Of a stretch of DNA of 64,000 bases, positions 1 to 12,606 are shown in pieces; the first letter of the stretch is position 1; each line of letters opens with the position of its first letter. The position numbers were made by a program, and so were the translations under genes. The stretch covers positions 6,081,100 to 6,145,099 of the forward strand of contig JAJHZJ010000399.1 in assembly GCA_023548195.1 (NCBI GenBank). Direction: 5' to 3'. This DNA is from Bettongia penicillata ogilbyi. Its lineage: Eukaryota; Chordata; Mammalia; Diprotodontia; Potoroidae. The notes under the pieces are model-generated. The model saw only the letters and a list, made by a program, of their open reading frames with translations. It did no database searches and was not told the origin of the DNA.

Positions 1-225
1 TTCCCTGTGCCTAGGCCTTCTCACAAGTAAGCACTCAGGAGTCTTGCTGTACCTGCTGACCTGCTTCCTCTCTCCTCCACCCCAACTGCTCTCACCAACT
101 TCCTCGCAATTCTGCTCCACCCTTCCTGTTACAGCTATTTAGCACTGTATGTGAATGAGGCTTCTAGGTGATTTAAGTAGGTCACATGGCCCTATAATGA
201 ATGAGTAAGATCTTTCTATTTAGAT
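1..225. other. Unassigned sequence at window start
   Basis: No open frame, SINE box or LINE similarity was recognised here. The sequence is moderately pyrimidine-rich in its first 130 bases. The ancient L1 similarity begins just after it. Confidence 0.4.
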
Positions 226-2434
226 TGCTATTACACCATTCATATGGTTTCCGGTGGCTTTGTTGTTGATATGACCAATTATGCTGATAGTTTTCCTAAT
301 ATTGAAACAGTCTTCCATTCCTCACATAAATCCTACCTGATCAAAGTATATTATTCTCATTATAATTGCCATAATCTTTTTTGCTAATATGTTATTTAAA
401 ATTTATCCACCTTTATTCAATAGGCAAATTGGTATATAATGGTTTTCATCTGTTTTGGCTCTTCCAAGTTTAGGTAGCAGCATCATATTTTTATGAGAAA
501 AGAATTTGGTTGGACTCCTTCACTATTTTCCTACATAGTCTATATAGTATTGAAATTAACCCTTCTTGAAATGTTTGATAGAATTCACTTGTAAATTCAT
601 TTGACCCTGGAGATTTTTTCCTACTAGTTCATTGATAGATTATTCAGTTTCTTTTTCTGAGATGGGATTATTTAAAAATTTTATTTCCTCTTTTCTTAAT
701 CTAGGTGATCAATATTTTTGTAAATATTCATTTATTTTACTAAGATTGCCGAATACATGGGCATACAATTTGGTAAATAATTTATAATTATGTCTTTAGT
801 TTACTCTTTGTGGGGGTGAATTAACCTGTTTCATCCTTGACACTAGTAATTTGATTTTCTTCCTTCTTTTTTCAGAAATAAAATTGACCACATTTTTATC
901 AGTTTTTTCATAAAACCAAGTTCTTAGTTTTATTTATTAGTTAAATAAAATTTCTTAATTTCAATTTTATGCACTTCTCCTTTGGTTTTCAGTATTTCTA
1001 ATTTGGTATTTAATTGGAGATATTCAATTTATTCTATTTCTTGTTTTTTTTTTTTTTTTTTTCAGTTGCATGCCCATTTCTTTGGTATCTTCTTTCTGTA
1101 TTTACTCATGTAAGCATTCAGAGATATGACATTTCCCCTAAGAACTTTTTTTCTGTGTATCCCATAAGTTTTGGTACTTGTCTCCTTACTGCCATTCTCT
1201 TGAAGGAAGTTATTGATTCTTCCTATGATTTTTTTGTTTGATTCACTCATTCTTTAGGATTAAATTACTTACTTTCCAACAAATTCTTGGTCTCTCTTTC
1301 CATGACGCTTCAATACAAATATCTTTTACTGATTATTTATTCCTGTAACTCCCTTACTAGTTCTCTAGGAATTTGGATGGCATACCACTTGATGCATACA
1401 TATTTAGTAATGGTGTTACTTTTTGTCTACTGTGCTTTTTGCAGAATATAGTTTCTTTTCTTATCTCTTGATTAGATCCCTCTTTTTTTTTTGTTTTCCC
1501 TGAGGTTAGGATTGCTTATCCTGCTTTTTTCCCCTTAAGTTGAAGCATGATATATTCTATTTCTTCCTTTTACCTTTATCTTGTCTGTATCTCCCAGTTT
1601 CAAATGTGTTTCTTACAAACAACATATTATAGGATTCAGGTTTTTAATTTGTTCTACTATCCACTTTTTATGAGAATTCATCCTATTTACATTCACAGGT
1701 ATGTAATTGTGGTATGATTACTATTTGTGACTTTCTCTCCATCTTATTCCACATCAACCTCCATACCCAAACTTCATTCATGCTTTCATTTCTCCCTTTG
1801 CTGTCAGATAATGTTGCTTAATCCACTGTTATGTTCTTCTGTTTTCTGGGAGAATTTATTCCATTCACATTCACAGTTATGATCACTATCTGTGTCTTTC
1901 TCTCTACCCTATTTTTTTCTCATTTATGCTTTTCTCTCTGCTTTCCCTCTTTCTCTCTCCACTAGTTTTGCTTTTGATTACTGCTTCCTTCAGTCTGTCT
2001 TCCCTTCTATTAACCTCCTTCTCTATTTTCTCCTTAATCTTTACAACTTCTTTTCTCCCTTCTACTCCCAAGCTCCCTTTTCTTTCCCCTTCCCTTACTC
2101 GTTCCTGTAGGGTAAGTTAGCTTTCAATACTGAACTGGTTATGTTATTCCTTCTTTAAGCCAACTGTTATGAGAGTAAGGTTCAGACAATGATCATATCT
2201 CTCCCTTCTTTTCCTCTACTGCAATAAGTTTTTGTTTCTCTTCATGTGATATAATTTATAATTGTCTATCTCCTCCTTTCCTAATCTCTCAGTATAATCC
2301 CTTTTCACCACTTAATTAGTTTTTTTTTACCTTCACATCAGAGTCAACTTATACACGTGTCCTCTATCTATGTGTATGTCTTTTAAATAGTGTAATAAAA
2401 CCCAGTCATTATGAGGTACAAGGGTCATCTTCCC
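226..2434 (-). mobile_element. Ancient L1, ORF2 and inter-ORF part (left arm of nest)
   Basis: Read on the minus strand this matches the L1 ORF2 endonuclease and reverse-transcriptase region, recognisable near 240-310 (the stretch around the GCTGATAG/TTTTCCTAAT block) by comparison with the two L1 copies at 12607 and 42942 in this window. The beginning of ORF2 (around 1860-1890) and the purine-rich inter-ORF region follow on to about 2434. The end of ORF2 and the 3' UTR are absent, so the copy is 3'-truncated at about 226. Many stops and indels make it dead. It continues at 7878-9677, the two arms being separated by the insertion at 2445-7877. Confidence 0.8.
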
Positions 2435-4233
2435 AACAAAGATCGGGGGTGGAGCCAAGTTTACCTAATATCAGAACACACTTTCTAGAGAGCTGCCTCC
2501 ACGCCCTAGCAAAATACTTGTAAAAAATGACTCTAAACTAACTCTTGATCCACAGAACCCACAGTATGAAGGAGTGAAACAAATCTCCAGCCCAAGACAG
2601 CCTGGAAGGTGCCCAGGAAGTGTTTATCATGCCATGGTGGGTCAGGGTGCAATCCAGCAGGGCCCATGTCAACACAGAATGGACCTGAACAGGCCTTGGG
2701 GAGACTGAATCTCTCACACCTGTGGTTGTTTCCAGGCTTCAGGACACTAAAACAGCCAAGAAAAATTAGAAAGTCAATGGAAAAAGTCTGTGGGACCCAT
2801 GTGGGAGAGTGAAGTGGTCCAGTCCTAGTCCCAGGGTAGTAGTGCTGGAAGGGGGCAGAGGAAGGCTCAACTGCCACAGCAGCAATAGGAGCAGTGACAG
2901 CAACTGCTTTTGGAGCTCTAGGTCCACAGAATGTGGAGGAATATAGCAGCTAAAAGTACACATCCCCCACCCCCATCCCCACTGGAAGCAGAAATCTACC
3001 TTGACAAAGAGCTCAAAAGTCAAGTAAATGGCTAGGTAAATGAGCAAAAACTGAAAAAAGAATCGAGCTGTCGATTCTTAATTTTGTGAAAAGGAAGACC
3101 AAAACATGCAAACAGAAGACAACATAGTCAAAACTCCTTTATTCACAACTTCCAAGAAAATTATGAATTGATCTCAGGCAACAAAAAAGCTCAGAAAGGA
3201 TTTTGAAAATTAAGTAAGAGAAGTGCATCAAAAATTGGAAAGAGAAATGAGAGTGATGCAAGAAAATTATGAAAAACATGTCAACTGCTTGTTAAAGGAG
3301 ACACGAAAAATGGTGCAGAAAACAACATCTTAAAAACAAACTAACCCAAATGAAAGAAAAGATTCAAAAAGCCAATGAAGAGAAGAATAGTTTAAAAAAT
3401 GGAACTGGTCAAATGGAAAAGGAGGTCTGAAAGCTCACTGAAGAAAATAATTCTTTAAAGACTAGAATGGAGCAGATGGAAGCTAATGATTTTATGAAAA
3501 ATCAGGATAATAAAACAACACCAAAGTAATATAAATTAATAGCAGACAATGTGAATTATCTCATTGGAAAAACAACTGGGGGGTGGAGCCAAGATAGCGT
3601 AGTGAAAGGCTCACGTATGCTAGCTCCGAACCCACAGTACATATATTTCCTGCAAGAAGAACTCCCCACGAATACTGGAGCACTGCAAGCCATGCAGAAA
3701 CACAGTGGAAAAGATTTCCATTCCAAAGAGCCCTGGAGAGTGGTCCCCAGGGGTCTGTCGTGCCCTGAAATGTGGAGCCCACCCCTGAGCTGCCCTGGCC
3801 ATGGCCCCAGAGGAGCAGATCCCAGCATGCTTCAGGGAAGGAATCTCCAGTGGCCGGGAAGGTCCCTCCACCCACAGGCGCTACAGGTCAGTGAGAGATG
3901 TCTGGGCTGGCGGAGAGGGGAGCGGGGTGTCTCCGTGGCTCGGGGCCTCTCCAGAGGCAGAGGCTGAGGGAGCAGCAGAGGCAGTGGCGGCAGTCTGGAA
4001 CTCCCCTAGTAGGCAGGAGCTCCATTACTGATGGTCTCTGCATAAACCACCTGAGGGAACTGAGCTTGGGAGGTGGCCCTGCCCCCATCCGTGCACCATA
4101 ACTTAAGCTCACATTGAATAGCAGCCACTCCCCCAGCAGAAAGCCCATTTGAATCTCAGACCCCAAGCACTAGCTGGGCAGATCTAGGCAGGGGTGCAGA
4201 GGAATCTCAGAAGTCAAGTAACTGGCTGGGAAA

Positions 4234-5330
4234 ATGCCCAGAAAAGGGAAGAAAAATAAGACTATAGAGAGCTACTTTGAGGGGGTACAGATGTTCCCAC
4301 CTTTCAATTCTGATGATGAAGAACTATTCTTACAATCAGGGAAAGACATGGAAGTCTGGGCCTTGGTATCCCAGGCATCCCAGGTGGATGTCCAGTGGGC
4401 TTAGGCCATGGAAGAGCGCAAAAAGGATTTTGAAAATCAAGTTAGACAGGTGGAGGAAAAAGTGGGACGAGAAATGAGAGAGATGCAAGAAAAGCATGAA
4501 AAATGGGTCAACATCTTGCTAAAGTAGAACCAAAAAAATGCTGAAGAAAATAACACCTTGAAAAATAGGCTCACACAATTGGCAAAAGAGGTTCAAAAAG
4601 CTAATGAGGAGAAGAATGTTTTCAAAAGCAGAATTAGCCAAATGAAAAAAGAGGTTCAAAAGCTCACTGAAGATAATAATTCTCTTAAAATTAGAATGGA
4701 AAAAATGGAGTCTAATGACTTTACGAGAAACCAAGAAATCACAAAACAAAACCAAAAGAATGAAAAAATGGAAGAGAATGTGAAATATCTCATGGGAAAA
4801 ACAACTAACCTGGAAAATAGATTCAGGGGAGAGAATTTAAAAATTGTGGGACTACCTGAAAGTCATGATCAAAAAAAGAGCCTAGATGTCATCTTCCATG
4901 AAATTATGGAGGAAAACTTCCCTGATATTCTACAACCAGAGGGCAAAATAAGTACTGAAAGAATCCATTGATCACTGCCTGAAAAAGATCCAAAAAGAGA
5001 AACTCCTAGGAACACTGTGGCCAAATTCCAGAATTCCCAGGTCAAGGAGAAAATCTTGCAAGCAGCTAGAAAGAAACAATTCCAGTATTGTGGAAATATA
5101 ATCAGGGTAACTCAAGATCTAGCAGCTTCTACCTTAAGGGATCGAAAGGCATGGAATAGGATATTCCAGAAGTCAAAGGAACTAGGACTGAAACCAAGAA
5201 TCGCCTACCCAGCAAAACTGAGTATAATACTTCAGGGGAAAATATGGTCTTTCAATGAAACACAGGCTTTCAAGCATTCTTGATGAAAAGACCAGAGCTA
5301 AATAAAAAGTTTGACTTTCAAACACAATAA
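4234..5330 (+). pseudogene. HAL1-1 ORF1 (L1-type RNA-binding protein), disabled
   Basis: The start ATG at 4234 opens a frame equivalent to the intact 368-residue protein at 39283-40389. In-frame stops appear after the WA codons near 4400 (CAG to TAG), at the LLK-E position near 4526 (GAG to TAG) and at the RIH-R position near 4970 (CGA to TGA). A frameshift lies near 5262, in the segment coding for SFNET. The coiled coil (4420-4800), RRM-like domain (4820-5090) and C-terminal domain (5095-5240) are all still readable. The protein would have bound RNA in a ribonucleoprotein particle; this copy cannot make it. Confidence 0.9.
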
Positions 5331-5468
5331 TGAGAAGAAGCATGAAAAAGGAAACAGCAAAGAGAAGTCATAAGGGACTTACCAAAAGTGAACTGTTTAC
5401 ATTCCTACATGGAAAGACAATATTTCTAACTCTTAAAATTTTTCAGTATCTGGGCAGTTGGTGGGATT

Positions 5469-5545
5469 ATACACACACACACACACATACACAACACACA
5501 TGTACATGCTTGCATGCACACATACATACACACATGCATGCACAT
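5469..5545 (+). repeat. (CA)n microsatellite in HAL1-1 3' UTR
   Basis: Alternating CA with interruptions and ATGCATG-type variants lies just 3' of ORF1. The same tract sits at the same place in the HAL1 copies at 21998, 38247 and 61036, so it belongs to the element's source sequence. Confidence 0.85.
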
Positions 5546-7877
5546 GCAGAGACAGAGAGCACAGAGTGAATTGAATAGGATGGGACCATATCTTAAAAGA
5601 AATTAAGGTAAATGGTGACAGAGAAATGTAGTGGAAAGAAAGAGGGTGAAATGGAATGGGGTAAATTATATATCGTTCAAGAGGCAAGCAGGAGACTTTT
5701 TAGTGGAGGGAAAAAGAGGAAAGCTGAGAAAAAAAATGAAGTTTACCCTCATCACATTCGACTAAAGGAAGGAATAAAATGCACACTCATTTTGGTATGA
5801 AAACCTATCTTACAATACAGGAAAGTGGGGGAGAAGGATATAAGCAAGGGGGGGTGGATGATGGTAGGGAGGGCAATGGGAGGAGGGAGCAATTTGAAGT
5901 CAACACTCTTGAGGAGGGACATGATCAAAAGACAGAATAGAAACAATTGGGGGCAGGATAGTATGGAGGGAAATACAGAATTCCCAGGTCAATACACAAC
6001 ACAACTGTTATCGAAGTCATTTGCAAAACTACACAGATATGGCCTATATTGAATTGCCTGCCTTCCTAAAGGGAATGGGTGGGGAGGGAGGGATGGGAAG
6101 AATTTGAAACTCAAAGTTTTAGGAACAACTTTTTACTATTGTTGTTGCTTCTAGGAAATAAGAAATACAGGTAATGGGGAATAGAAAGTCATCTGGTGCT
6201 ACAGGACAAAAGAGAAGATGGGGACAAGAGAAGGGAGGGATGATAGAAGAGAGGGCAGATTGGTGATAGGGAAAATTAGATTGCTCGGTGTATTAGGGTT
6301 GGGGGAGGGGATAAAAGGGGAGAAAATTTGGAATTCAAAATTTTGTGAAAATGAATGTAAAAAGTTAAATAAAAAAAAAGAAAAGAAAAACAACTGACCT
6401 GGAAAGTAGATCTAGGCAAGACAATTTTAAAATTGTGGGATTACCTGAAAGCCATGATTAAAAAGAGCCCATACATCATCTTTCAAGAAATTCTCAAGGA
6501 GAAAATAAAAGTGGAAAGAATCCACTGATCACCTCCTGGAAGAGATCTGAGAAAGAAAACTAGAAATATTTTAGCTAAATTCCAGAGCTCCCAGGTCAAT
6601 AGGAAAATATTGCAAGCAGCCAGAAAGAAACAATCCAAGTACTGTGGAAATACAATGAGGATAACATAAGATCTAGCAACTTCTACATTAAGGGATTGAA
6701 TAGTTTGGAATATGATATTCCAGAGATCAAAGTAACTAGGATTAAAATGAAGAGCCACCTACCCAGCAATACTGAGAATAATAAATCAGGGGAAAAATGG
6801 TCATTTAATGAAGTAGAGTACTTTCAACTATTCTTGATGAAAAGATCAGAGCTGAATACAAAATTTCATTTTTCAAACACAAGAATCAAGGCAAGTATGA
6901 AAAGTCAAACAGGAAAGAGAAGTCATAAACGACTTACTGAAGTTGAGCTGTTTGCATTCCTCCATGAAAAGATAATATTTATAACTCCTGAGACTTTTCT
7001 CAATGCTAGGGTATTTGAAGGGATTATATACATATAGACAGAGGACAGAGTGAGTTGAATAGGAAGAGATGACATAAAATAAAATTAAGGGATGAATAAG
7101 GAATATGCTGGGAGGAGAAAGGACAAATAGAATGGGGCAAATTATCTCTCACATAGAAGAGGCAAGAAAAGGTCTTTTCAATGAAAGGGAAGATAGGGAA
7201 GGTGAGAGGGGAAAAAGTGAACGTTACTCTCATCACATTTGACTTAAGGAGGGAATAATATGCATACTCAATTTCTATGATAATCTATTTTACACTACAG
7301 GAAAGTAGAGGAAAAGGGGATAAGTAGGGTTTGGGGGATGATAGAAGGGAGGGCAAATGGGAGAGGATGTAATTAGAAATTAATGCTTTCAAGGAGACAT
7401 AGAGTCAAAAGAGAGAACAGAATAAATGAGGAGCAGGATATGATGGAGGGAAATATCATCAGTCTTTCACAATATGACTTTTGGAAGTATTTTGCATAAC
7501 TACACACGTGTACCATATATCAAATTGCTTGCCTTTTCAGTGGGAATGGGTGCAGAGGGAGGAATGAAGAGAAGTTGAAACTCCAAGTTTTAAAAATGAA
7601 TAATAATGTTTGTTTTTACATGCAACTGGGAAATAAGATATACAGGCAATGGTATATAGGAATCTATCCAAAAAAATAGAGGGGATGAGGATGAGAAAAG
7701 GGAGGGGTGTAATAGAAGGGAGGGCAGAATGGGAGGAAGAAGTATTCAGGATGCAAGCTGTCTTTAGGTGGGCAGAGGGTAGATATGGGAAGACAATTTG
7801 GAACTCAAAATCTTGTAGAAATGAATGTTGAAAACTAAACATAAATAAATAAAATAGAAAAAAATTTCCAAAAAAAT

Positions 7878-9677
7878 TCATCTTTCCTTCTGGGTATGTA
7901 AACAGTTTGCCTCATTAGTAAGATGTTGTTGTGCTTTTTCTCTTGTTCACTTTTTTTTTTTTATTTAGTCCTGTATTTGGAGATAAAATTTTCTTTTGAG
8001 CTCTAGTCATAGAAGTTTGGATGTCCTGTATTTCACTGAATGTTCACCTCCTCCCTGGAAAGATTATGCTCAGTTTCTCTGGATAGTTGATCTTTGGTTG
8101 TAATCCGAGCTCTTTTACCTTATAGAATGTCATATCCCATCTGTTCCAGTTTTTTGATATAGAAGGTTCAAGGTACTGAAAATTGTTTCTTTTTGACTGT
8201 ATGCCGTGTTTGCTCTTTGACTTGGTAATTTTGGAATTTGGCTATGATGCAATTTGGCAATTTCCTTTGGGGTCTCTTTCATGAGGTGATTGGTATATTC
8301 ATTAAATGACTATTGATATTCTGATTCTAGGAACAATTTTCTTAGGGCAATTTTCTTTGCTAATTTCCTGAAAGATACTGTCCATGCTCTAATTTTTTTT
8401 ATCATGGATTTCATGTAGACCAGGATCTATTTTCCAAATTCCTTTCTTTCCGTTTGACTGATTCATTATGTCTCTTAGTGTCATTAGTTTTCACCTGCCC
8501 AATCTAATTTTTAAGGAATTTTTTCTATTAAATTGTGTATCTCCTTTTCCATTTTCCCCATTTTACTTGTTAAGTTCTTCTCTTCAGTGAATTTTTGTGC
8601 CTCCTTTTCCATTTGCTCAATTCTACTTTTTGAAGATTCGTTTTCTATAGAAAATTTTCATCCTTTTTCCAAGCTCTTGACTCACATATTTCTCATTTAT
8701 TTTCCTGAATATTTCTTCTACTTCTTTAATTTGTTTTGTAAAATCATTGTTGCCGTCTTCCAATAGGCTCTTTGGGCTTGGGACAACTGATATTCCCCTT
8801 TGAGGTTTTAGATGTGGTTACAATGACATTGTTGTCCTCTTCCGAATTTGTGCATTGATCTTCCTTGTCCTCATAATAAGAATCTATGCTTATTGTGTGT
8901 TTTGGCCTTTTCCTCATATTGCTTGCCTTATTCCTGACTTTCAGAGTTGAACTGTCCTCACTGACCCAAGCCTCTTGTCCTGGGGACCCAGGACCTAGTC
9001 ACTATCTTTGTGTGCTAGGACCTCAAGTACTGGCAACTAGAGATTCTAGGGGCAATGCAGCTCACCTGGTGCTGAGTTGCATTCAGCAACACTAGAACTC
9101 TCAGGGTGTGAGTGGGGAGTCTTGAATCTGGGGGACACCTTCTCAACTAGGTCTTTCACTGATTCTTGCTCGCCTTAATTTTGTACTCAATTCTTTGACT
9201 ATTGGATAATGTCGGCCTGCCACCTGGAGCTGTACCTCTTGGAGTTGTGCTTCCTGGAATTCTGCTAAAGCCATGGGTGATTTGGCTCCTTGAGAATGCC
9301 AGCACACATAGTGGTCCTCTGAGCTGGTGTCTGCCAGTTCCTCTGCCTCTGCGGAGGCACTTAATGGGGTCCTGGTGTTGGTGCTTGCCTGCTTTATCTC
9401 CCTGTGGCTCAGGCTCTCCCTCTGGTTTACTGAGGTGGGGCTTGCCACTGGTTAGCTGGGAATCCTCCTGTCCTGAGTTACTCACCCTCCTCCAGAACAA
9501 CAGTGACCTTTCCCATTAGTTCTCCAAGTTTTCTGGGATACAAAGACTGCTCTATCCCACTTCTCTGCTGGTTCAACTCTTCCAGGGTTTCTTCCTGTGG
9601 CAATATTTTCTGGCATTGAGAGGTCAATAGGGAAGGATGAGAGTGGCTTAATTCTTTGACTCATCTTGGCTCCCAAA
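7878..9677 (-). mobile_element. Ancient L1, ORF1 and 5' UTR part (right arm of nest)
   Basis: On the minus strand this resembles L1/HAL1 ORF1 in order. The C-terminal domain is at about 7960-8230, the RRM region at about 8260-8450, the coiled coil at about 8470-8770, and a GC-richer 5' UTR runs to about 9677, where CATCTTGGCTCC is the complement of the element's 5' signature. It starts where the ORF2 and inter-ORF arm at 226-2434 stops, so both are read as one L1 split by the 2445-7877 insertion. It is heavily mutated. Confidence 0.72.
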
Positions 9678-10090
9678 AGTTGAAGTTGATGCTGATTTTT
9701 TTAAAGTCACAAATACTTTCTTATAGTTTGAGTTATGTGCTTTTATATCCTTTGTTCACCTTTCTTCCTCCACAAATCTGTCGTAACTTTATCTACATAT
9801 TTGTACCAACACTCTACTATTTACGAAAAAACATTGATCTTTCAATGTTAGGAGGACACATAACACAGCTCCTAGTGAAATTATTTGGTGGTATGGTAAA
9901 CCAAATACTTGCCACACACTTCAGAGTTACGTTTAGGCAATAATATTGCCAGAAATTGTCACAATAGTTGTTTAATATTATAATGACAAATAAGCTTTAT
10001 AGGAAAAGCTAAAATCATAAATTTTCCATTGCAATAAAGGTTCACATGTATTTAAACAATTAATAAGAATAACTAGCATGTATGTAGTGT
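9678..10090. other. Unassigned AT-rich stretch
   Basis: No recognised repeat, gene or strong structure was seen. The sequence is AT-rich with no frame longer than about 95 codons and no recognisable domain. Confidence 0.4.
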
Positions 10091-10094
10091 TCAA

Positions 10095-10285
10095 TGTTAT
10101 CTCATTTAATCATCACAGGAACTTAAGGAGATGGTTGTTATTATTATTATTAAGCTAAAGATGTGTTAAGGGAGGCAGAAAAGAATTTCAGTGATTTATC
10201 CAGGAGCACACAGTAAATAAGCAGGTAAAGTAGGATATGGTCTTCCTGACTCCATGTCCAACATTTCACTGCACCATATAACTAT
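10095..10285 (-). repeat. MIR/THER-type SINE, old, with (ATT)n
   Basis: On the minus strand the order of boxes (source of GGAACTTAAGGAGATGG, then GATTTATCCAGGAGCACACAG, then TCTTCCTGACTCCATGTCCA) follows the MIR core and tRNA-related part read in antisense. A short ATT run at 10137-10152 lies inside. It is diverged. Confidence 0.6.
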
Positions 10286-10955
10286 ATATTGCCTACCAAG
10301 TTGAACAAAAATTAGAACGATGTATAAATACTTATATGCATGTGTGTACATACACACACATATATATATACATGTATGTATACAGGCATGTATATGTATA
10401 TGTGTGTATAAAAATAAGCTTTACATTAAAGGCCTGACTTTCTTATGACTTTATTTCTGATTTCTTCTCATAATTATTGATATGGCAAACATTCACAGAA
10501 CTAGGAATATGACCAGAGATATTCTATTCTATTTTTCAATGACAGACATTTTCAGTCCTTTAAAATAGTAGTTATTTAAACTGGTTGCCTGAATGAGAAG
10601 ATGGCATGGGACTTAAATGCCTTGCTTTCCTTTTCCACATCATCAAAACTCTTTCATCCACAGAGATATAACTACCTTCAAAGAAAACGTTATGTATAGA
10701 AAAAATAGCAAGGAATATGGGGACCAAGAGGCATCAATGACTTTGCTGAAGGGACAACCTTCAGTCATATCTATAAAATAATGAATGAATGAAGAAATAT
10801 TATAAAGAGAAGAAATGAATGCAAAAGTTCACTCTATTTTTGTTACTTTCCCTAAACTAAGAGAATAAATTTTTACAAAGTTTTAACCAGAAAGATAAGC
10901 TGACAGATAAATATTTTTTCTTCTTATGAAAATTTGATTTTTTCTCTTTAAAGAT
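10286..10955. other. Unassigned stretch with short TA/TG tracts
   Basis: TG/TA dinucleotide runs occur at about 10336-10412. The rest shows no family I recognise and no credible coding frame. Confidence 0.4.
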
Positions 10956-10959
10956 ACAC

Positions 10960-11072
10960 ACACACATATGTGTGTGTGTGTATATATATATATATACATA
11001 TATATGTATATATATACATATACATATATATATATACATATATATATATACATATATATTTATATATATATC
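10960..11072. repeat. (CA)(TG)(TA)n microsatellite, about 110 bp
   Basis: Alternating CA, TG and then TA dinucleotides with CATA variants. Short open frames over it are artefacts of the repeat. Alternating purine-pyrimidine tracts of this kind are prone to length change. Confidence 0.9.
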
Positions 11073-12460
11073 TTAATTGACATGGCTTCTCCAAAACTAG
11101 AACTGCTACTTAGTGTTTTTCATCCAAAAACAATCCCACATTTTAGTAGTTATCTGTATAAATTTCCCATGGTATTCATTTCTGTAGATGATGGGTTCCA
11201 AAATAGGCTAAGTACAATTTGGCGATCTGCCAGTCTTACAACAATTTTGTCAACTGTGCCAACTCATTTTCAAAAAGTTAATGTAAAATGCATTGCAGCA
11301 ATAAATATGTATTTGTTTTCATTTCTATTTGTCTTATTTGATGCTGGTGAAAGCTGTTGATATGCCAGCGTTAAAAAAACAATGTTCCTTCTCATGCTGA
11401 TTCCACTTCATTTATATCTCTCATAAATCAGTTCCCCAAAAACAAAAAGCATGCATTTCAAATTGTGTTCTCTATTCCTATATTTACACTAATTTGATGA
11501 CAGGCTAGAATCTGACTCTAAATATAATTCATTGACCACATGATCTGCAGTTGATCTGCTTACACATGAAGTTGGCTTTGAGTCGTAATGGTTCATAGTC
11601 TGCTTTCCAGTATAAAATCACTAGTTTAAATTGTGTAAGTTACATAGAAACAATCATCACCAATACGTTAGAAGAGCAAACAAAATCAGGAATTCATAAA
11701 ATATCATTTTCAGTGGCCAAAGTTTCATATACAAATAATAATGCTGAAACCTACTGTCTAGCCTGAAAAGAGGTTTTCTTTTTATTACTCTACATGCATA
11801 TATTGTTTAGTATTTCAAATCATTTTGTTTTATTTACTGTGTTGAAAGTATATCTGCATCCATTTGCTCAATAGCATTTGTCATTTTGTCCTGAAATGAA
11901 TCAAAATATCAACATCTGTTTTCATAGATCAAATAATTGTCCACTGTTGTGTTTTTGCTTTTAAAGAAATGTGCAAATTAAGGCCACAAAACTAAGGATT
12001 GATAGATTCTGCTGCAGCATTTGATTCTGTTTAATGTTGAACATATTGGACGAGATAGGACTGGCTCAGAATATTATTGGAAAGAGGAGCTTTAGCTCAG
12101 TTTATGGAGCAGAAATATCAAGAAATGTAAGTTGCTGAAGAAGCAACTCTCTTATTTATTAGCATAAAGGACTGAAATACTTTAGATAGAATAAGGAAAA
12201 TGTTAGGTGACTTACACGAACAATAGAACAGGAATACAACTCTATGTAGATATCAGTGGCATAGATAACTCAAGGTCTTAAGCATGGGTATTGAAGTCTA
12301 TTACCTTACCCTTAAAGGTGTCAAAACATCAATGAATTTAACAAGTATTCCCTAAATAGCTAGATACCAAGGCAGTTTGCTAGAAACTGGATATACAAGA
12401 ATGAAAATTTTAAGTTTTATTGGGATTACATTCTATTTGGGTATTCTATAGAAGAGATAC
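11073..12460. other. Unassigned 1.4-kb stretch
   Basis: No LINE, SINE or gene was recognised. The part at about 11080-11420 reads like an old interspersed repeat with decayed CpG sites, but I could not assign it to a family. No credible coding frame was found. Confidence 0.35.
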
Positions 12461-12461
12461 A

Positions 12462-12606
12462 TAGCAGAATGGGTACAGCACTGTGTCTGGAGGTAGGAAG
12501 ACCTAAGTTCAAATCCAGCCAAAAACATTTGTTAGGTGTGTGATCCTAGCCATATCACTTAATCTTTGTTTGCCTCAATTTCCTCTTCCATAAAATGGGA
12601 ATAATA
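12462..12606 (+). repeat. MIR/THER-type SINE, left part
   Basis: The run GGAAGACCTAAGTTCAAATC, GTGTGATCCTAG...TCACTTAATC and TGCCTCAATTTCCTC... AAAATGGGAATAATAA is the tRNA-related and core part of this SINE class. The element breaks where the L1 at 12607 begins and resumes at 19193. Confidence 0.8.

Larger units (their letters stand above)
3579..6384 (+). mobile_element. HAL1 element (HAL1-1), full length
   Basis: A complete 2.8-kb half-LINE: GGGGGTGGAGCC 5' end, GC-rich 5' UTR to 4233, ORF1 4234-5330, then a CA microsatellite and a purine-rich 3' UTR ending GTGAAAATGAATGTAAAAAG and an A-rich tail (6370-6384). A perfect 12-bp target-site duplication GAAAAACAACTG flanks it at 3567-3578 and 6385-6396, inside ORF1 of the older element. 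There is no endonuclease or reverse transcriptase, so it was mobilised in trans, presumably by L1 ORF2p. Confidence 0.93.
2445..7877 (+). mobile_element. Old HAL1-type (ORF1-only) element, host of a younger insertion
   Basis: It opens with GGGGGTGGAGCC, the 5' signature of these elements, has a decayed ORF1 (coiled-coil part about 3120-3566, RNA-binding part about 6397-6897), and runs through a purine-rich 3' UTR to an A-rich tail at about 7840-7877. There is no ORF2. The interruption at 3579-6384 falls inside the codons after the ...GKTT position of ORF1. A short near-match flanks it (TCATCTTCC at 2425-2433, TCATCTTTCC at 7878-7887), consistent with a decayed target-site duplication in the ancient minus-strand L1. 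The reading frame is thoroughly disabled. Confidence 0.8.
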
